NCBI RefSeq assembly: GCF_902167145.1
Contig: NC_050098.1
Location: 14,776,501-14,840,500, forward strand
DNA: 64,000 bases
Direction of reading: 5' to 3'
DNA from: Zea mays
Lineage: Eukaryota > Streptophyta > Magnoliopsida > Poales > Poaceae
The translations under genes were made by a program, and so were the position numbers. Below the pieces are notes generated by a model, which made no database searches, was not told where the DNA came from, and saw only the letters and a list, made by a program, of their open reading frames with translations. Positions 12,101 through 27,100 of this stretch are shown piece after piece (positions within the stretch are counted from its first letter, which is position 1; every line of letters starts with the position of its first letter).

Positions 12101-15100
12101 CATTTTTTCAACAGAGACACAGAGGCATTGAATGTTAGAATCCTTGTATGTATATTTTGGGGTATAGTAAGGGTGCAGTCCTCCTGTATTAAGCAGAATC
12201 CCGTGGTATGTAACTGTCATGCAAGAGCAACTTCAGTTATTCTACTCACTTCCATTCTGAGAATATGTCATGCTGCTTGCTATATTTCTGTTATATATCC
12301 AGGTTGGCAGTGGTGGAAACACAATGCTGGATGATTTGTTTCTCTTCTTCCTTGTTTCACCTGCCAAAAATATCTTCCAGAAGCACCTACAGTATCTTGT
12401 TAATTGCATTGGAGCACCTTTTCAATTTATTTCAAAGTACTTCCTGGATGAAGGTTTGCTACATTGTTTCCCCCCTTAAGCAAAACTTATTCTGTTACTT
12501 TACTAGACTAAGCATGCGCTAGATGAGCATTTTGCATTCTTAGCGTTGTGTTTTTGTATAAACTTGACATTTTATACTTTGAGTTTGTTTTTAGGGGCAT
12601 AGTTTTCTATTGTTTTGCAGTCGGCCGGCCTATATATGTTCTTAATAATTGTTCTATCAGGCTGTGGTTTCTCCCTTTTTGGGCAATTAGTGATGCCCAT
12701 GGTTTCCAGTGTTCCAAATCCCCACAGCAAATAGTGTGTCTTTACTCTTTAGTTTTTTGAAAGACAACAGTAAGATATTGCAATTATTGTATGGACTGTC
12801 AGCATCCATTAAATATGATACCAAAAAAGTGTAGCAGTCATATAGTTGTGGATTGGCTGGATCCTTACGGGGTGATTGGTAATGGTTACCTACATATGGT
12901 TCATTCGGTCTCATGGGATGCATGTTCTTGATGATTGGTTACCTGCACAATACTGTGAGCCTGACTCTACTCATGCAAAAGTGTCTTCGGTGTGGCTACC
13001 GAGATACACAGATTTTGAGCGTTTCTCTAGAGCTAGGCTTGCCAGATGCAAGCAATTATTGAAAAAATTACGTAGTTAGTGACTAATTGATATTACTGTA
13101 TTTCAAACAATATTAAGGAATATTGTGATGATTGTTATTTACCTAATTTTATCTCATGCAATATGTTATATTGTGAGTAACCAAATCTCATCTCAACTCA
13201 GCCGGGCTAACCAATTACAAGTAACCAAACACGTCAATGTTGCATGCTCTTAGCTTGTCCAAGAGTGTCTCCCTCGAGCTTGGCTGAACCTATTCACAAA
13301 CCAATAATGCCCTTAGCGAACTAGACTCGGCTAACCCATAACAAGTCGAGAAATATCTTTTTCATACTATTCCTATTTTGATGCTTCTATTATTCTAGCT
13401 GATCTAGTTTTCCAAAATGGTCATATGACACCTAGTGTATAAAGGTAGCCTCACTAATCAATCAAGAATATTAAGGGCTTTGCTCACCAATCTGGCGTCA
13501 ATTAGAACCTCAAGATACAAGTGAGAACCCTAGCAACCTGAGGGTGATCAAACCTTATTTTGCCTGTCACTATTTTGTCTGCATACCACATCTCCACATT
13601 GCATGCACTAGTTCTATTTGGTTTTATTTACTAGTAAAGGATTAAGGATCGAACTCCTGCAAGTGCACACAACATTACTAAATGGAAGGGGTAGAAGGCG
13701 AAGGAGGTGGATACTAGGGCAACTTCGGGTAGGAATGGTGTCAATATCTTGATCGACATGAGCCTTAAGGATGGAGTAGTTGATGTTAGGAGGCAAGGTG
13801 ACGTGATTGTCCTAGTTTGGTTGATAGTTGGAGATGTGGCTCTAAATGTGATCAACGCCTATGCCTCTCAGGTAGGTATCGGTGAGAGCACCAAGAGGAA
13901 GTTTTAGGAAGATATGGATAACATGGTTAATACCGTGCTTATTAGTGAGAGACTCTTCATAGGAGACCTCAACGACCATGTGGGTGTGACTAATGTAGGT
14001 TGCGAGCGACTTCACGAGGGGTTCGGGTACGGTAGTAGGAACCAAGAGGGAGGATGGCCCTGTTTGTTTCGGCTTCTGGCAGCTTCTGGCCACCAAAAGC
14101 TGCTGCGGACTGCCAAACGCTCAGCTTTTCAGTCAGCTTCTATAAAATTCGTTGGGGCAAAAACCATCCAAAATCAACATAAACACATAATCGGTTGAGT
14201 CGTTTTAATAGTAGAAATCTGTCACTTTCTAGATCCTGAGCCCTATGAACAACTTTATCTTCCTCCACACGTAATCGTAATGATACTCAGATTCTCTCCA
14301 CAGCCAGATTATCTCCACAGCCAGATTTTCAGAAAAGCTGGTCAGAAAAAAGCTGAACCAAACAGGCCCGATGTTTTGAACTTCACGTTAGCCTATGCTC
14401 TGTTGATAGCGAATTCCTTTTTTAGGAAGAGGGATTCTCATCTAGTGACCTTTCATAATGGACAACACTCGAGCCAGATCGACTTTATCCTTGCAAGGAG
14501 GGAGGATAGACATGCTTGCTTAGATTGTAAGGTGATACCTGGGCCCTAGGGAGTGTGTTGTCCCTCTACACAAGTTTGTGGTGGTGGACTTTTGTTTTCA
14601 TGTACGTGTCCACGGGGACAAACATGCAAAGACCGCGAGAACAAAGTGGTGGAAGCTTAGAGGGGAAGCGGTACAAACGTTTAAGGATAGTATGCTAGGC
14701 AAGGGGCCTTGGGAAGGAGAAGATGCAGACGACATGTGGTTAAAGATGGCAACATGTGTTCGGAAGGTGGCTTCAGAAGTGTTTGGTGTGAGTAGAGGCA
14801 AACAGGAAGCGAAAGACACCTGGTGGTGGAACGACGAGGTGCAAAGGGTTATTAAGGAAAATGAGTGTTTCAAGTGCCTCCACCTTGACAAGAGTGCAAC
14901 CAACATCGAGGGCTATAAAATAGCAAAGAGGGTTGCAAGTGAGCTGTGAGTGTAGCAAATGGACAGACGTATGATGACCTTTATCAGGTGCTAGACACGA
15001 AGGAGGGAGAGAAGGACATGTTTAGGATGGCTAGGACCCAGGAGAGGAAGACAATGGACATCAACCAAATCAAATGCATCAAGGATGAGACAAATCAACT

Positions 15101-18100
15101 TCTGGTGAAGGATAATGAGATCAAGGACATATGGCGAGAGTATTTCGACAAGTTGTTTAATGGGGAGAATGAAGGTTCTATCCTTGAGTTGGACGACTCA
15201 TTTGATGATAGCAACTGACACTGTGTGAGGAGAATTCAGGAGGTGGAGATCGTGAATGCTTTGAAGAGGATAAAGGGAGATAAAGGAATGGGTCCTGATG
15301 GCATCCCCATGGAGGTGGAGACATCGATAATATGGTTAACTAAGCTTTTTAACCTCATCTTTTAGTCAAACAAGATGCCTGAAGAATGGAAAAGTATATT
15401 AGTATTGATCTTTAAGAACAAGGGGGATGTTCAAAGTTGTACTAATTACCATGGGATTAAGCAGGTGAACCATAGATGAAGCTTTGAGAGAGGTTATCGA
15501 GCATCACCTAAGAAGAGTGACAAGTGTGACCCAAAACTAGTTTGGGTTCATGCCTGGAAGGTCGATCATGGAGGCGATTTTCCTCTTACGACAATTGATG
15601 GAGAGATATAGAGAGCAGAAAAAGGACCTGCACATGTTCTTTATTGACTTGAGAAGGCGTATGACAAAGTACCAAGAAATGTAATGTGGTGGGCCTTGAA
15701 AAAGCACAAAGTTCCAACTAAGTACATTACTCTCATCAAGGACATGCACAAGGATGCGATGACATTTGTTCGAACATGTGATGGTGACAGTAGCAACTTT
15801 CCATTTAAAATAGGACTACATCAGGAATCAACAATTCAACATTGGACACTTATTTATCTGCTTTAATGATGGATGAGATCACAAGGGACATACAAGGGGA
15901 TATTCCTTGTGTATGCTCTTTGCTGATGATATGGTGTTAGTTGATGATGAGAGTAGGTAAGGGGTTAATAGGAAGCTAGAGTTGTGGAAGCACACGTTGG
16001 AGTTGAAAGGTTTGACTTAGTAGGACCAAAATCGAGTACATGATGGACGATTTCAGCGCGACTAGACATGAGGATGGAGATGTTACCTTCGATGGGCAAT
16101 TGGTGGCCAAGGAGTCTCGGTAATTAAGGTCGATGGGACAAAAGGATGGTGGCGTTGGTGAAGATGTTAGCCGTAGAATTTCAGCCTGTTGGTTGAAATG
16201 ACGTCATGCTTCTGGCGTTCTCTGTGACAAGATGGTGCCACAAAAGCTTAAAGGTAAGTTTTATAGGACGGTGATTCGTCTGGCGATGTTATATGGTGTT
16301 GAATTGAATGTTGGCAGACAAAAAGGCGGTGTCCAGCAACTGAGTATAGCAGAGATGCGTATGTTAAGTTGGTTTTGTGGGCACACAAGAAGGGATAGAG
16401 TCCGAAATGAAGATATTCGGGATAGGGTCGGGGTGGCACCAATTGAGAGATAGGTTCAACATAGGTTGAGATGGTTTAAACATGTCCAAAGGAGCCCCCC
16501 CCCCCCCTGAGGCGCCGGTGCGTAGAGGACTAGAGGGGTTTTAGAGCGGATTGATATTATAAAAAGAGGTAGGGGTCGACATGGTTCTTAAAGCGGTAAG
16601 GCGTTGGACCACCGCCTGACACCTTTAAAACTGTGGGGGTTGATCTAAAAATGATTTTGGGACGATGCAGTTAAGAGAGATAAAAAGGAGTGGAATATTT
16701 CCAAGGAATTAGCTATCGATAGGTGCGCTTGGAGACTATCAATCAGCGTGCCTGAACCATGATCTTTGTCTACATTTCTGTTTATCATCTTTCTTTTACC
16801 CTTTCGGTGTCTTTATTCCTATCCTTGTTTCTTGTGGGTTTCATCTCTAGCCTACCTCAACTTGCTTGAGAGTTGGGACACAAGACTATGTTGTTGTGTT
16901 TTTTAAGGGTGCTTGCAATGTAGGCATTGGCTCTAGGGGACACCAGAATCATTCTATTCCTCTTGTTAAATGCCTGTGCTTTTGCAACAGTTTTTTTTAT
17001 ACATAATATCGTATTACCCAGCTACCAGCGTGTTAAGCTGTCACTTTCTAAACTTGGTGTGCCCTTAGATGCTCCATGGCCTGTGGCACTCAGCCATGCT
17101 CTATGGGAGCGCTCCCATTGCACATCTTTTGCAGCGCTAGACCTACACAACACCCTTCTCTGTTCGCGATGACTGGCTGAGTTCCATCGCTGCAACTGTT
17201 ACATCTTTATAGCCATGCATTGTCTTTCATTGTTGTAACCAAGTTCATTGGTGGCCGATTGCTTTTCTAATATTTTAGTGTAACTCGTTATTCCTTAAAG
17301 CGACTTATCCATCTCTTTCCTTTTATATTCATCTTTTGTAAATTATTGATGACAATCCTGAAGTTTATGTAGATTTATCAGAAAGAGTCCAAGTGGAGAG
17401 TCTTCTTGTGTTTGCATCTATTTGTTCCAAGTGCGCTTCCTCTGACAATAATAGCTTGGATGAAAGCATCTGTGTGCAGCTTCTACTAGGTTTTCCTTCC
17501 ATTATTCTACCACTTGCTCATGTCAACAAGGTACGAATATGCACCCTGGCCCCCAATACTTTTTGTGTCTGATAATATGTGAGCTAGCTCCTCTTGTTCT
17601 GCTTACAAATCTTCTATCTAGATATTGAACATGTTTATTGTCTTATATATGTTGTAGGATATAAGGGCATCTGCAATTAAGTGTATTGAGGGGTTATCTT
17701 TGGTGTGGCAGCGCTTGAGCACTTCTGTACCAAGAAATGGTCTGTTAGCCTTATTTTCATTTTTTTTCCAACTGGACCAGTTCGGTGTTGATATTTATTA
17801 TCTGATCTAACATATACAGGAAACAACACCAAATTACCTCAATGTTTGTCATCTCCAACTTTTGGTAGTTTCCTTGAATTGTTGGTTAACCAAAAGACCA
17901 TGATCTGCTCGGACGCAAAATTTCTTCCTGCATATATTTCATCTATGCTGAGCCCATGTAAAGATATTCTGGTTCCCGAGAATCTCCATGAAAGGTTGTC
18001 CTGGTTTCATTCTTCTACAGATACATTTCTCTTGTGTACTTATTATTAATTGGGGTGTAACACTCTCTTGTTTCTATCATCAGATTTGATCCGCATACAA

Positions 18101-21100
18101 AGGATACTATTCTTACTTTCATCTTGCGCTCTGCTTTGAGGCTCCCTCCTTACGGAAAGGTTGGTTGATCTGCAATCTCGAGTCAAATCACTAAGTCAGT
18201 CTACCCTACTAACGTACTCCCACTATCCCACACATTATAATTCAGTCACTCAATTCCAATCACTATTACAGAAGCAAATGCATATGCATGGGAACTCATA
18301 TGTGATGATGGTTGATATTTTGAAACATGTTGCAGTTCATGGTTCTGTCAGTCCTGAAAGGAGTAGGAAGCATCTTATTTCATGCAGAAGATGTGAAGTC
18401 TCTGTTTTTTGATCTTCTGGACCGTCGTGATCAGTACCAGAATCGACATAATTGCAAGCAGATCCTATCCACCCATGAAATGCATACCTTGTGCTTGCTT
18501 TTGGAGGTAAACACATCATGATTTGTATATATGTCCGCGGATGATATTATATGTCAAGTCAAGTAGAATAGCCATTATGCATATTTACTGCCGGTGTGTA
18601 TTTTTATAGGTTTTATTCTCAACGCCAGATCATGTGAATATTGGTTTTAACATGTTTGAACCTTTGATGAAAGCTTTAAAGGTGAGAAAAATCTTCTGTT
18701 TAGTATGTATATTAAAATTATCTTCAGGACTCAACTAACTGTATAGAACTTCAGGTTGATGCTTCGTCTCCAGGTGATTCTGTTGTTGTGATGCCATGTC
18801 TTACTGTCCTGCAGAATCTTCAACCAGGGTTCTTTGATAATTTGAAGACTGATACTAAGGTTATTATTTTGCATTATATCATCTCTTTGTTTTAGAACTG
18901 TTTGTTTGGTGTCATTTCAATTATCTACACATCTTAACAGGATAAAATTTTGGAGTCCTTTTTTTACTGTCGAGGATTTTTTCTTATATATGCAACTAAA
19001 CTGTTTTGCATACAGTAATTTGCTATTGGATAATTTACTGAACAAAAGCAGCATATAATATATTTTTGGCATTGCTAAAGGTTATATTTGTAGCAAGTGA
19101 TATTGCTACTCTTGCGTATCCATTTATGTTAACCTAATGAAAAAATGTTGGATGTGCAATTGTGTTGTGCGTCCTGTCTTAGTATATTACCATGTCAGTT
19201 TTATTTGAGCAATGATACCATGAGCCTATGAAATATGAATGCAATTGTGCTAATGGGTAATCATCACTTTTCCTGAATCTCTTTTGAATTTGCCAGCTAT
19301 CATCATTACTAGTTTTTTTTGTGTACTATACTGTACAACAAGCTAGGTGTCACTTCTTTGTCACACACTCACATGTTTGGTTCTGATTTTATTTATGCTT
19401 TTGGACATATTTTGATCTTAAATATTATTTTTTCTGACGTATATTTGATAGTAAATGAGGTTACTTAGGCACATGTTTGTACCTGTGGAGGTTACCATTT
19501 CTGCTAGATATATGTTTTTTTGTTTGGAAATTATTAGATAAGGTAAATGTGAAACTTTTAACTATGCTTATTCAGGTAACATGCTTTTGCAGGAAAAAGT
19601 TGTTGGACGCCTTATTTCCTTGGTTCGAACTGAGAGTTTCGTAGTTCGAAATGCTGCACGGGATGCTTTACTGCGTATTAATGTTTGTATCTATACTCTT
19701 TTCTTTATTTTTACATTTTCCAGAAGATCACTACATCTGTTCTGTTGCTTAAGTGTTTTTTGTGTCCCAGAATTAATTATGCTCGTATTTAATGTTTACT
19801 GTTATATACCCTTTTTACATTTTTGCTTGTGGCAGGTTCATTCTTCCACTTTAGTAAAATTTATTGAATTAATTTCAACACTTGGTGATGCAAGAGGACA
19901 TTCAAAAAGGATAAAGAGAAATGAAGATCGGGACCTTAATGTGTTCTGCAATTTTGCGGAGATATTTGGAGAAAATTCTGTAGCTTCTATTCTTGTTTCT
20001 CTTCTAGATATCTTGTTTCTTAAGAAAGATGTGAAGCAAAGGTCTGGAACTACATAACTATTTTTGTGTAGTACCCTATGTTCTTTATGGCTGACATGTC
20101 ACCCTCATGCAGGTCGCGTTTATTACAACCTCTTTTCCAGATTCTATCGAAGCTCCTTTCTGATCAATGGGTCTCAGTTATTGTTAGTCAGTATAACGAC
20201 CAACAAGATACCTCATCTGAAATCCCTGATTTATCTAGTTTTGTAAAAGAAGTTCAACACTTGGTACTGCTGGCCCTCAAAGATATTACAGATACACTAC
20301 AATCGGGTCACCATGTACTTGCTTTTGTTATTTTCATTCGATCACTCTAGTTCTGTTGAGGTTCTTTTATTTGTTTGGATTTATGGATTACATATCTTCT
20401 TGCAGGATGCAATGGTCAGCAGTTCCGATGTAGGTCTTCTTATTGATTGTGTACGGTCCATCCAGGACATAGGAACTCGGAATCATGGCTTTTCCTTGAT
20501 AGCTTCTTTGGGAAAGGCTTGCCCGCAACTGGTCTCAGAGAGTATTGTTGATTTGTTTGTCGCTATTGGGGATGCTATTAAACAGGTCTGTTTAAATTTT
20601 CTGGCGGCACATATGATCTTTCTGCAGTCCATTAGTCTATCTCCAGCATATTCAAACCCCACTATGTGAACAATGCAGTTTATAGTGCAAAACAGTACAC
20701 AACAATGCTTTGGGTGACCATATGGGTGAACTTCTTGAACTGTTGGACACGGTCTTATTAACAGGCCTTCATTTTACAATGTAGTTTCTTTTAAATTCTT
20801 TCTTATTCTAGGAGACTTTTTTTCTGAGTGTTGATTTATACTATCACAATCATAATCTTTGCCTGTATTTATTTTCATTTTGTAATAGGTCCACTTTTAA
20901 TGTATTTTCTGATTTGTTTGTGAAAGTAATGCTACATAGATCCTTTTGGTTTCCTAGTAACACCTTTTGTTTTCGTTCTGCCTGATATTTGCAGGACGAT
21001 AGCCACTCGCAACGTGTTTTGGAGGATTTATTATCTGTCTTAGTCCCATGTTGGTTATCAAGGACCACAAGCATAGAAAAGCTTCTTCAGGTTCTCTATA

Positions 21101-24100
21101 GTTTTCATTGAAGTTCCTTTCTGTTTTTATTTCTTGAACAACAATGCATTAAAAGGGTTTGCACTGTTGCTGTTGCAGATATTCATTAAAGCTTTAGCAG
21201 ATGTGCCTGAACATAGGCGATTGACGCTTATGGTTTACCTCTTAAGGTAGTTTTCTATCCTAAGTTTATTACTAAAAAAACTCGTCCGGGAAGGGAAAGA
21301 CCGTCCTCCTGGTATTATATTAAGGGACCGAAATATGGTCCCAGCTGAGAAAATCCCCGAACCTTGGCCTCCCATCACTAGTAGTCGTCACCACCCACTC
21401 TGCAATGGCTCACGTAACCCGGGAGCAGACAGGGCACAACAACATCAACATAGCCTTTTTGTCCCAAACAAGTTGGGGTAGGCTAGAGTTGAAACCCAAC
21501 AAGAAGTCACAAAAGAGAGAGAGAGAGAGGGGGGGGGAGGGGAAAGGCTTTTGAGAGCACTAAAAGGCAAGGTTTTCAAGTCGATAAGTCGAGTCGAGTC
21601 GACAAGGTACCGACTTGGTGACTAGTCGATAAGTCAGTCGACTAGTCGTCGACTTGCCAATATAGTGGCTGTTTTGCCTATATAATGGCTTCATATAGAC
21701 AATATAGCATTTATATATGAAGAGCATGTTTTACCTCATTTGAAGCCTGAAATTGAACGAAACTGAAATAAACAGCAAGTCTTACCTCATTTGAAGCCTC
21801 AAACTGAACCAAATCAGCCACATAAGTGATAAGTCATAAACTCACAAGTCATAACAACCATATAGTTCAAATTGGAAAACAAATAGCAAGAAAATATAGT
21901 TCAAACTTGAAAGGAAATAAGCTCCATTAGATAGCTAAGTTGCTGCTGCAGCTAGATAGATACTAGATAGTAGATACCCTAAATATCTCCCAAATCAAGA
22001 TCATCCATTGCATTTTCTCCCAAATCAAGAAAAAATGTTGTGTAATGGGCTTTTGGGCTGTTTGGGCTGAACTGGGGCACAAGTCGGCCGACTTGCTAGA
22101 CCAAGTCGACGACTAGTCGACTGAGAATTTCCAGTCGTTGACAAGTCGCCCGACTTGCCAGAAAAGTCGAGCCGGCTCCCCAAGTCGAGCTCCCAGGACC
22201 GACTGGACGACTAGTCGCCGACTAGTCGACGACTTGAAAACAGGGCTAAAAGGGAAAAGGCCTAATCACGGTTTGAGCATATGGATAGCTTCTTTCCAAG
22301 CACTTATATCCAAACTCAACTCCTTTGGAATATTCCATTCCTTCAAGTCCCTTTTGATTGCCTCCTCCCATGTTAAGATTGGCCGTCCTCTACCTCTTTT
22401 CACATTATTGTCTCGTCTTATGATGCCTCTGTGCACCGGTGCCTCTGGAGGTCTCCTGTGGACATGCCCGAACCATCTCAATCGGTGTTGAATAAGCTTT
22501 TCTTCAATTGGTGCTACTCCTAGCCGATCGCGTATGTCATCGTTTCTCAGCGGTTCAATTTTGTGCGCCCACATATACAACACAACATACACATCTCTGC
22601 GACACTTAGTTGTTGGATATGCCATCTCTTAGTAGGCCAACACTTAGCCCCATATAACATAGCAGGCTTAATTGCCGTTATAGAACTTGCCTTTCAACTT
22701 TTGTGGCACTCTCTTGTCACATGGGAATCTCGATGCTTGACACCATTTCATCCACCCCGTTTTGATCCTATGGTTAACATCTTCATCAATATCACTATCT
22801 CTCTGTAGCATCGATCCCTAATAACGGAAGGTGTCATTCTTGGGTACTACTTGGCCTCCCAAGCTTACATCTCCATCCTCACTAATTTTAGTACTAAATT
22901 CACATCTCATATACTCGGTTTTGGTCCTACTAATTCTAAATCCTTTTGACTCTAGTGTCTGATGCCATAACTCTAGCTTTCTATTTACTCCTTCCCGGCT
23001 TCCATCTACTAGAACCACATCGTCAGCGAAAAGCATACACCAAGGCATATCTCCTTGTATATCGCTCGTGACCTTATATATCACTAGTAGATAAGGGCTC
23101 AAAGCTGAACCTTGATGTAGTCTTATGTTAATATGGAAAACATTTGTATCACCATCAGTTGTTCGGATGCTAGTCACAACCTTGTCATACATCTCCTTGA
23201 TGAGCGTAACAAACTTTGTTGGGACTTTATGCTTATCCAATGCCCACCACATGAGATTCCTAGGTATTTTATCATAGGCCTTTTCCAAGTCGATAAAAAC
23301 CATGTGCAAGTCCTTCTGCTCCTTATACCGCTCCATGACCTGTCTTATTAAGAAAATTGCTTCCATGGTTGACCTTCCAGGCATGAATCCAAATTTGTTC
23401 ATGGTGATGTGCGTCATTCCTCTCAGGCGATGCTCAATAACTTTTTCACATAGCTTCATAGTGTGGCTCATGAGCTTAATCCCTCAATAGTTGGTACAAC
23501 TTTGAATATCTCCCTTGTTCTTGAAGATTGATACTAATGTACTCCTGCACTCATCGGGCTTCTTGTTTGATCGAAAAATATGGTTGCACAACTTGGTTAA
23601 CCAAACGATAGCAATATCCCCAAGGCATTTCCACACCTCTATTGGGATACCATCCGGTCCCATTGCCTTGCCCCCATTCATCATCTCTTTAAACTTCTTT
23701 GACCTCTTACTCTTGGATCATGCATACAAATCATCTATTTAAATCATCAAAGGAGTCATCCAATTGGGTGTCCATAGTCTCATTCTCACCATTGAAAAGA
23801 TTGTCAAAATATCTCTGCCACCTCTGTTTGATGTCTTGTCGTTTCACCAAGAGTTGATCCATCTCATCCTTAATGTATTTAACTTGGTTGAGGTCCCTCG
23901 TCTTCCTTTCCTGAATCTAGCCCTCTTATAGACATCCTTCTTCCCTTCCTTTGTACTTAGTATTCGGTAAAGATCATCTTAGGCTCGACTCGTTGCCTCA
24001 CTCACAGCTCGCTTTGCAGTTTTCTTTGCCACCTTATACCTCTCTATATTGATCGCTCTCCTGTCATGGAACAAGCTCCTGTAACATTCTTTCTTCTCCT

Positions 24101-27100
24101 TTATTGCCTTTTGAACGTCATCGGTCCACCATCAAGTATCTTTAGGTTCACCTCTGTTCCCTTTGGTCACTCTAAACACCTTTGACGCCACCTTTCTAAT
24201 ACAAGTTGCCATCTTCACCTACATGTTGTTTGCATCTTCTTCTTTGGATCAAGCGCCCTCCACAAAAACAATTTCCTTAAACTTCGGATGTCTCCCCTTT
24301 GAGTTTCCACCACTTCGTCCTCGCAAATTTTGGCTTCTTTATCCCTATGGGTATGGATCCGAAAATAGAAGTCAGCCACCACAAGATTATGTCGGGGTAC
24401 AACACTCTCTTTAGGTATCACCTTACAATCCACACATGCTTGTTTATCTACTCTCCTTGTGAAAACGAAGTTGATCTGGCTCGAACGATGGCCACTGATA
24501 AAAGTCACCAAATGAGAATTTCTCTTTCTGAAGAAAGTGTTGGCTATCACTAGGTTGTAGGGTACACCAAAGTCCAAAATATTCTCTCCTTTCCTCCTAC
24601 CATACCCGAAACCTCCATGAGCCACCTCATAACTTGCATTTGTTGAACCTACATGACCATTGAGATCTCCTATGAAAAGCTTCTCATTGGTGGGTACTGC
24701 TCTGACCATGCCATCTAAGTCTTCCCAGAACTTCCTCTTCTCGCTCTCATTGAGCCCAACCTGAGGGGCATATGCACTCATAATGTTCAAGACTACATCC
24801 CCAAAACTAGTTTTACTGGGATAATACTATCTCCCTGCATTTTAGCATCCACCACTCCATCCTTGAGGCTCTTATCAATCAGATACCTACTCCATTTTTG
24901 TTTTCCACTGTTCCTGAGTACCAAAGCTTGAAACCGGTGTTCTCCACCTCCTTCGTTTTTTGCCACTTCCATTTTGTCTCCTGGACACATAGGATATTAA
25001 CACACGGATCCTAGTCGGCTCAACTAGCTTCCTTACCTCTCGCACCCGTTGAGACAGATGCGAAGACCCTTGCACATTTGCCACTACACCTGGATGCCGA
25101 TGTAGCGCGCCACTAAGGAAGCGACGACCCGATCCTTGCTCGCTTGACACCACATCCAGATCACGACACAACGCGCCACCATACCCGGGTTCCGATATGG
25201 CGTGTTGCTAAGAGGGTTATGCCCCAACGGTTTTCTATTGGGTTTCATGTACATTTGAGTCGCTAAATTTTTTATAGCTGGCTCGCCACGCCTAATGCAA
25301 CCCTCTTCCTTGTACCTGGACTTGGGACCAGGCTATGCTGCACCAACATATGCTGAGACAACATAGACGGAGTTGGGCAGGGCACAACGCGGGGATTTTT
25401 TTTAACCAAGCCAGAAATTCGCCCCGAGGGGGATCGAACCTAGGACCTGGAGGTGCTACTCGGAAGTCGGAAGCCTTAACCATTACGCTAGAGGCTCTTT
25501 CACATTCTCATATTTCTTACTCGATCCCAAAAAGAATTACATTCTAGTTTTATTCTGAGTTAAATTATCTTAGGTTTGACTGCATATCACTAACTAGCTA
25601 AATTTATTATACTGTTTTCAGGACCATGGGAAAAGAAAATAATTTGAGTACTGTGATCATGCATCTGTTACACTCGGTGGTTGAGCGGATTTCACACTCG
25701 TTTTCTGTACATCATGGGGACGATTATAGATTGGCTATGTCACAGGAGTGGGAGTATGGATTGGCAGTAAATGTGCTTGACCAGTTTTCGTATAAATTGT
25801 GGTTTCCTTGTTTGAGTAAGCTTCTAAAAAACATCAGGGTGCATGAGAAGCAAGATCTGCATCTTATGCTACATTTGGCAATGAGGCTTATTCTATTTAA
25901 GTTGCAAGATACAGAACTTAATTTTGAACTTGAATCTGAGGAAGCTGCTAATTCTATCCAGGTAGCTCATTTGGTTGAACTATTGCTCTATTAGCGTTTT
26001 TCTCTATGCTATGTTATATTTTACCGAGTCTAATTAGTATTTTTTTGTCATACTCGTTTACTGGCAAGTGGCAAGTTAACAGTGAACTCCAGAATTTGTT
26101 TACTCTTTATTTTTATGTGCTGTCTTCTTTTGCCTCTTGTAGGGTTCTCTTGGGGCACTTATGGAGGAAGTTATCTTGTGTGGTGTGTATGCCAGAGATA
26201 AAAAAAGAGATATTTGTACTGACATTACTAAAGAAGTCAGAGATTTTGCAAATACAATACTCAAAACTATTACAGGCTGGATGCGTGCTTCGACATACTT
26301 GATGGGAATTACTCTGCTGTTGGATCATTCAGATAATCATGTGAAAAGAAAGGTACTTGTTGGTTAGCAGATTTTTTGTTCTGTTGGTAATGTTGTTATT
26401 TTCACTAATTGATTTCCTTGGAAGCTACCTTTTTCCTGTGTGGTTACAATTAATTTGCACTTCTCTACAGACACTTCGGATTTTGTCTGAAACGGCCAGA
26501 GGAAACAGTTTGGTTCAGAAGAATCAAAGGAAAGCACGAAAACTGAAGCATATATCTGGTACTACTATTAAAGTAGACAAGAGCTCTGGTCCTTATTTCA
26601 GCAAATTGTGCTTAAAGATTCTGGAGTTGATTGACAGAGTTGGTGATTCGGACACTAAAGTGAAAGTAGCTGCTATTTCTTCGCTTGAAACACTAGCAAA
26701 AGAATATCCCTCTGATAATCCTGTTTATAGCAACTGCCTTGCAACAATCATTGATCAAATTGGCTCTGATGAGGCAGCTGTGTCTTCTGCATTAATTCAT
26801 ACTGTGGGCTCTCTGGTAAATGTGATCGGATCAAAAGCATTACCACAACTCCCATTAATCATGAAAAACATAATGCTAATGTCACATCAAATTTCATGTT
26901 GCCCTAGCGGAAATTATGCTCATGGTTCCACTAGAACTGCCGCTGAACTTTCTAACCAAGACATAACTGTGTTGCTATCTGCACTGACAACAATTGAGGT
27001 GATTGTGGAAAAGCTGGGTGAATTTGTTAATCCATATTTGAAAGAAATACTTGATCTGGTAGTACTGCATCCTGAATGCAGCACTCAAATGCATGCCAAA

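Larger units (their letters stand above)
13650..16905 (+). mobile_element. RTE-type LINE, 5'-truncated, decayed (copy 1)
   Basis: Non-LTR retrotransposon in UTP10 intron 19, same strand as the gene. Broken frames encode an EEP endonuclease ([51 protein letters not shown]), a linker and a reverse transcriptase (FGFMPGRS near 15543, [12 protein letters not shown] near 15915, [20 protein letters not shown] near 16393). These match the plant RTE family often annotated as craniofacial development protein 2-like. The 5' end is missing, and there are several stops and frameshifts plus a C-homopolymer near 16494. The 3' end is near 16905 at the GTTGTTGTG plus T tract. Two smaller elements are nested inside it. 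Confidence 0.85.

Noticed and set aside
16494..16508. C-homopolymer as a functional signal
   Set aside because: It lies in a decayed LINE frame and is better explained by slippage or assembly error.
23133..24553. Plus-strand open frames opposite LINE copy 2
   Set aside because: They are shadows of the minus-strand endonuclease and RT; no motifs on the plus strand.
25401..25497. A functional tRNA gene
   Set aside because: A and B boxes are present, but the acceptor stem and anticodon arm do not pair well and it is joined to a LINE leader.
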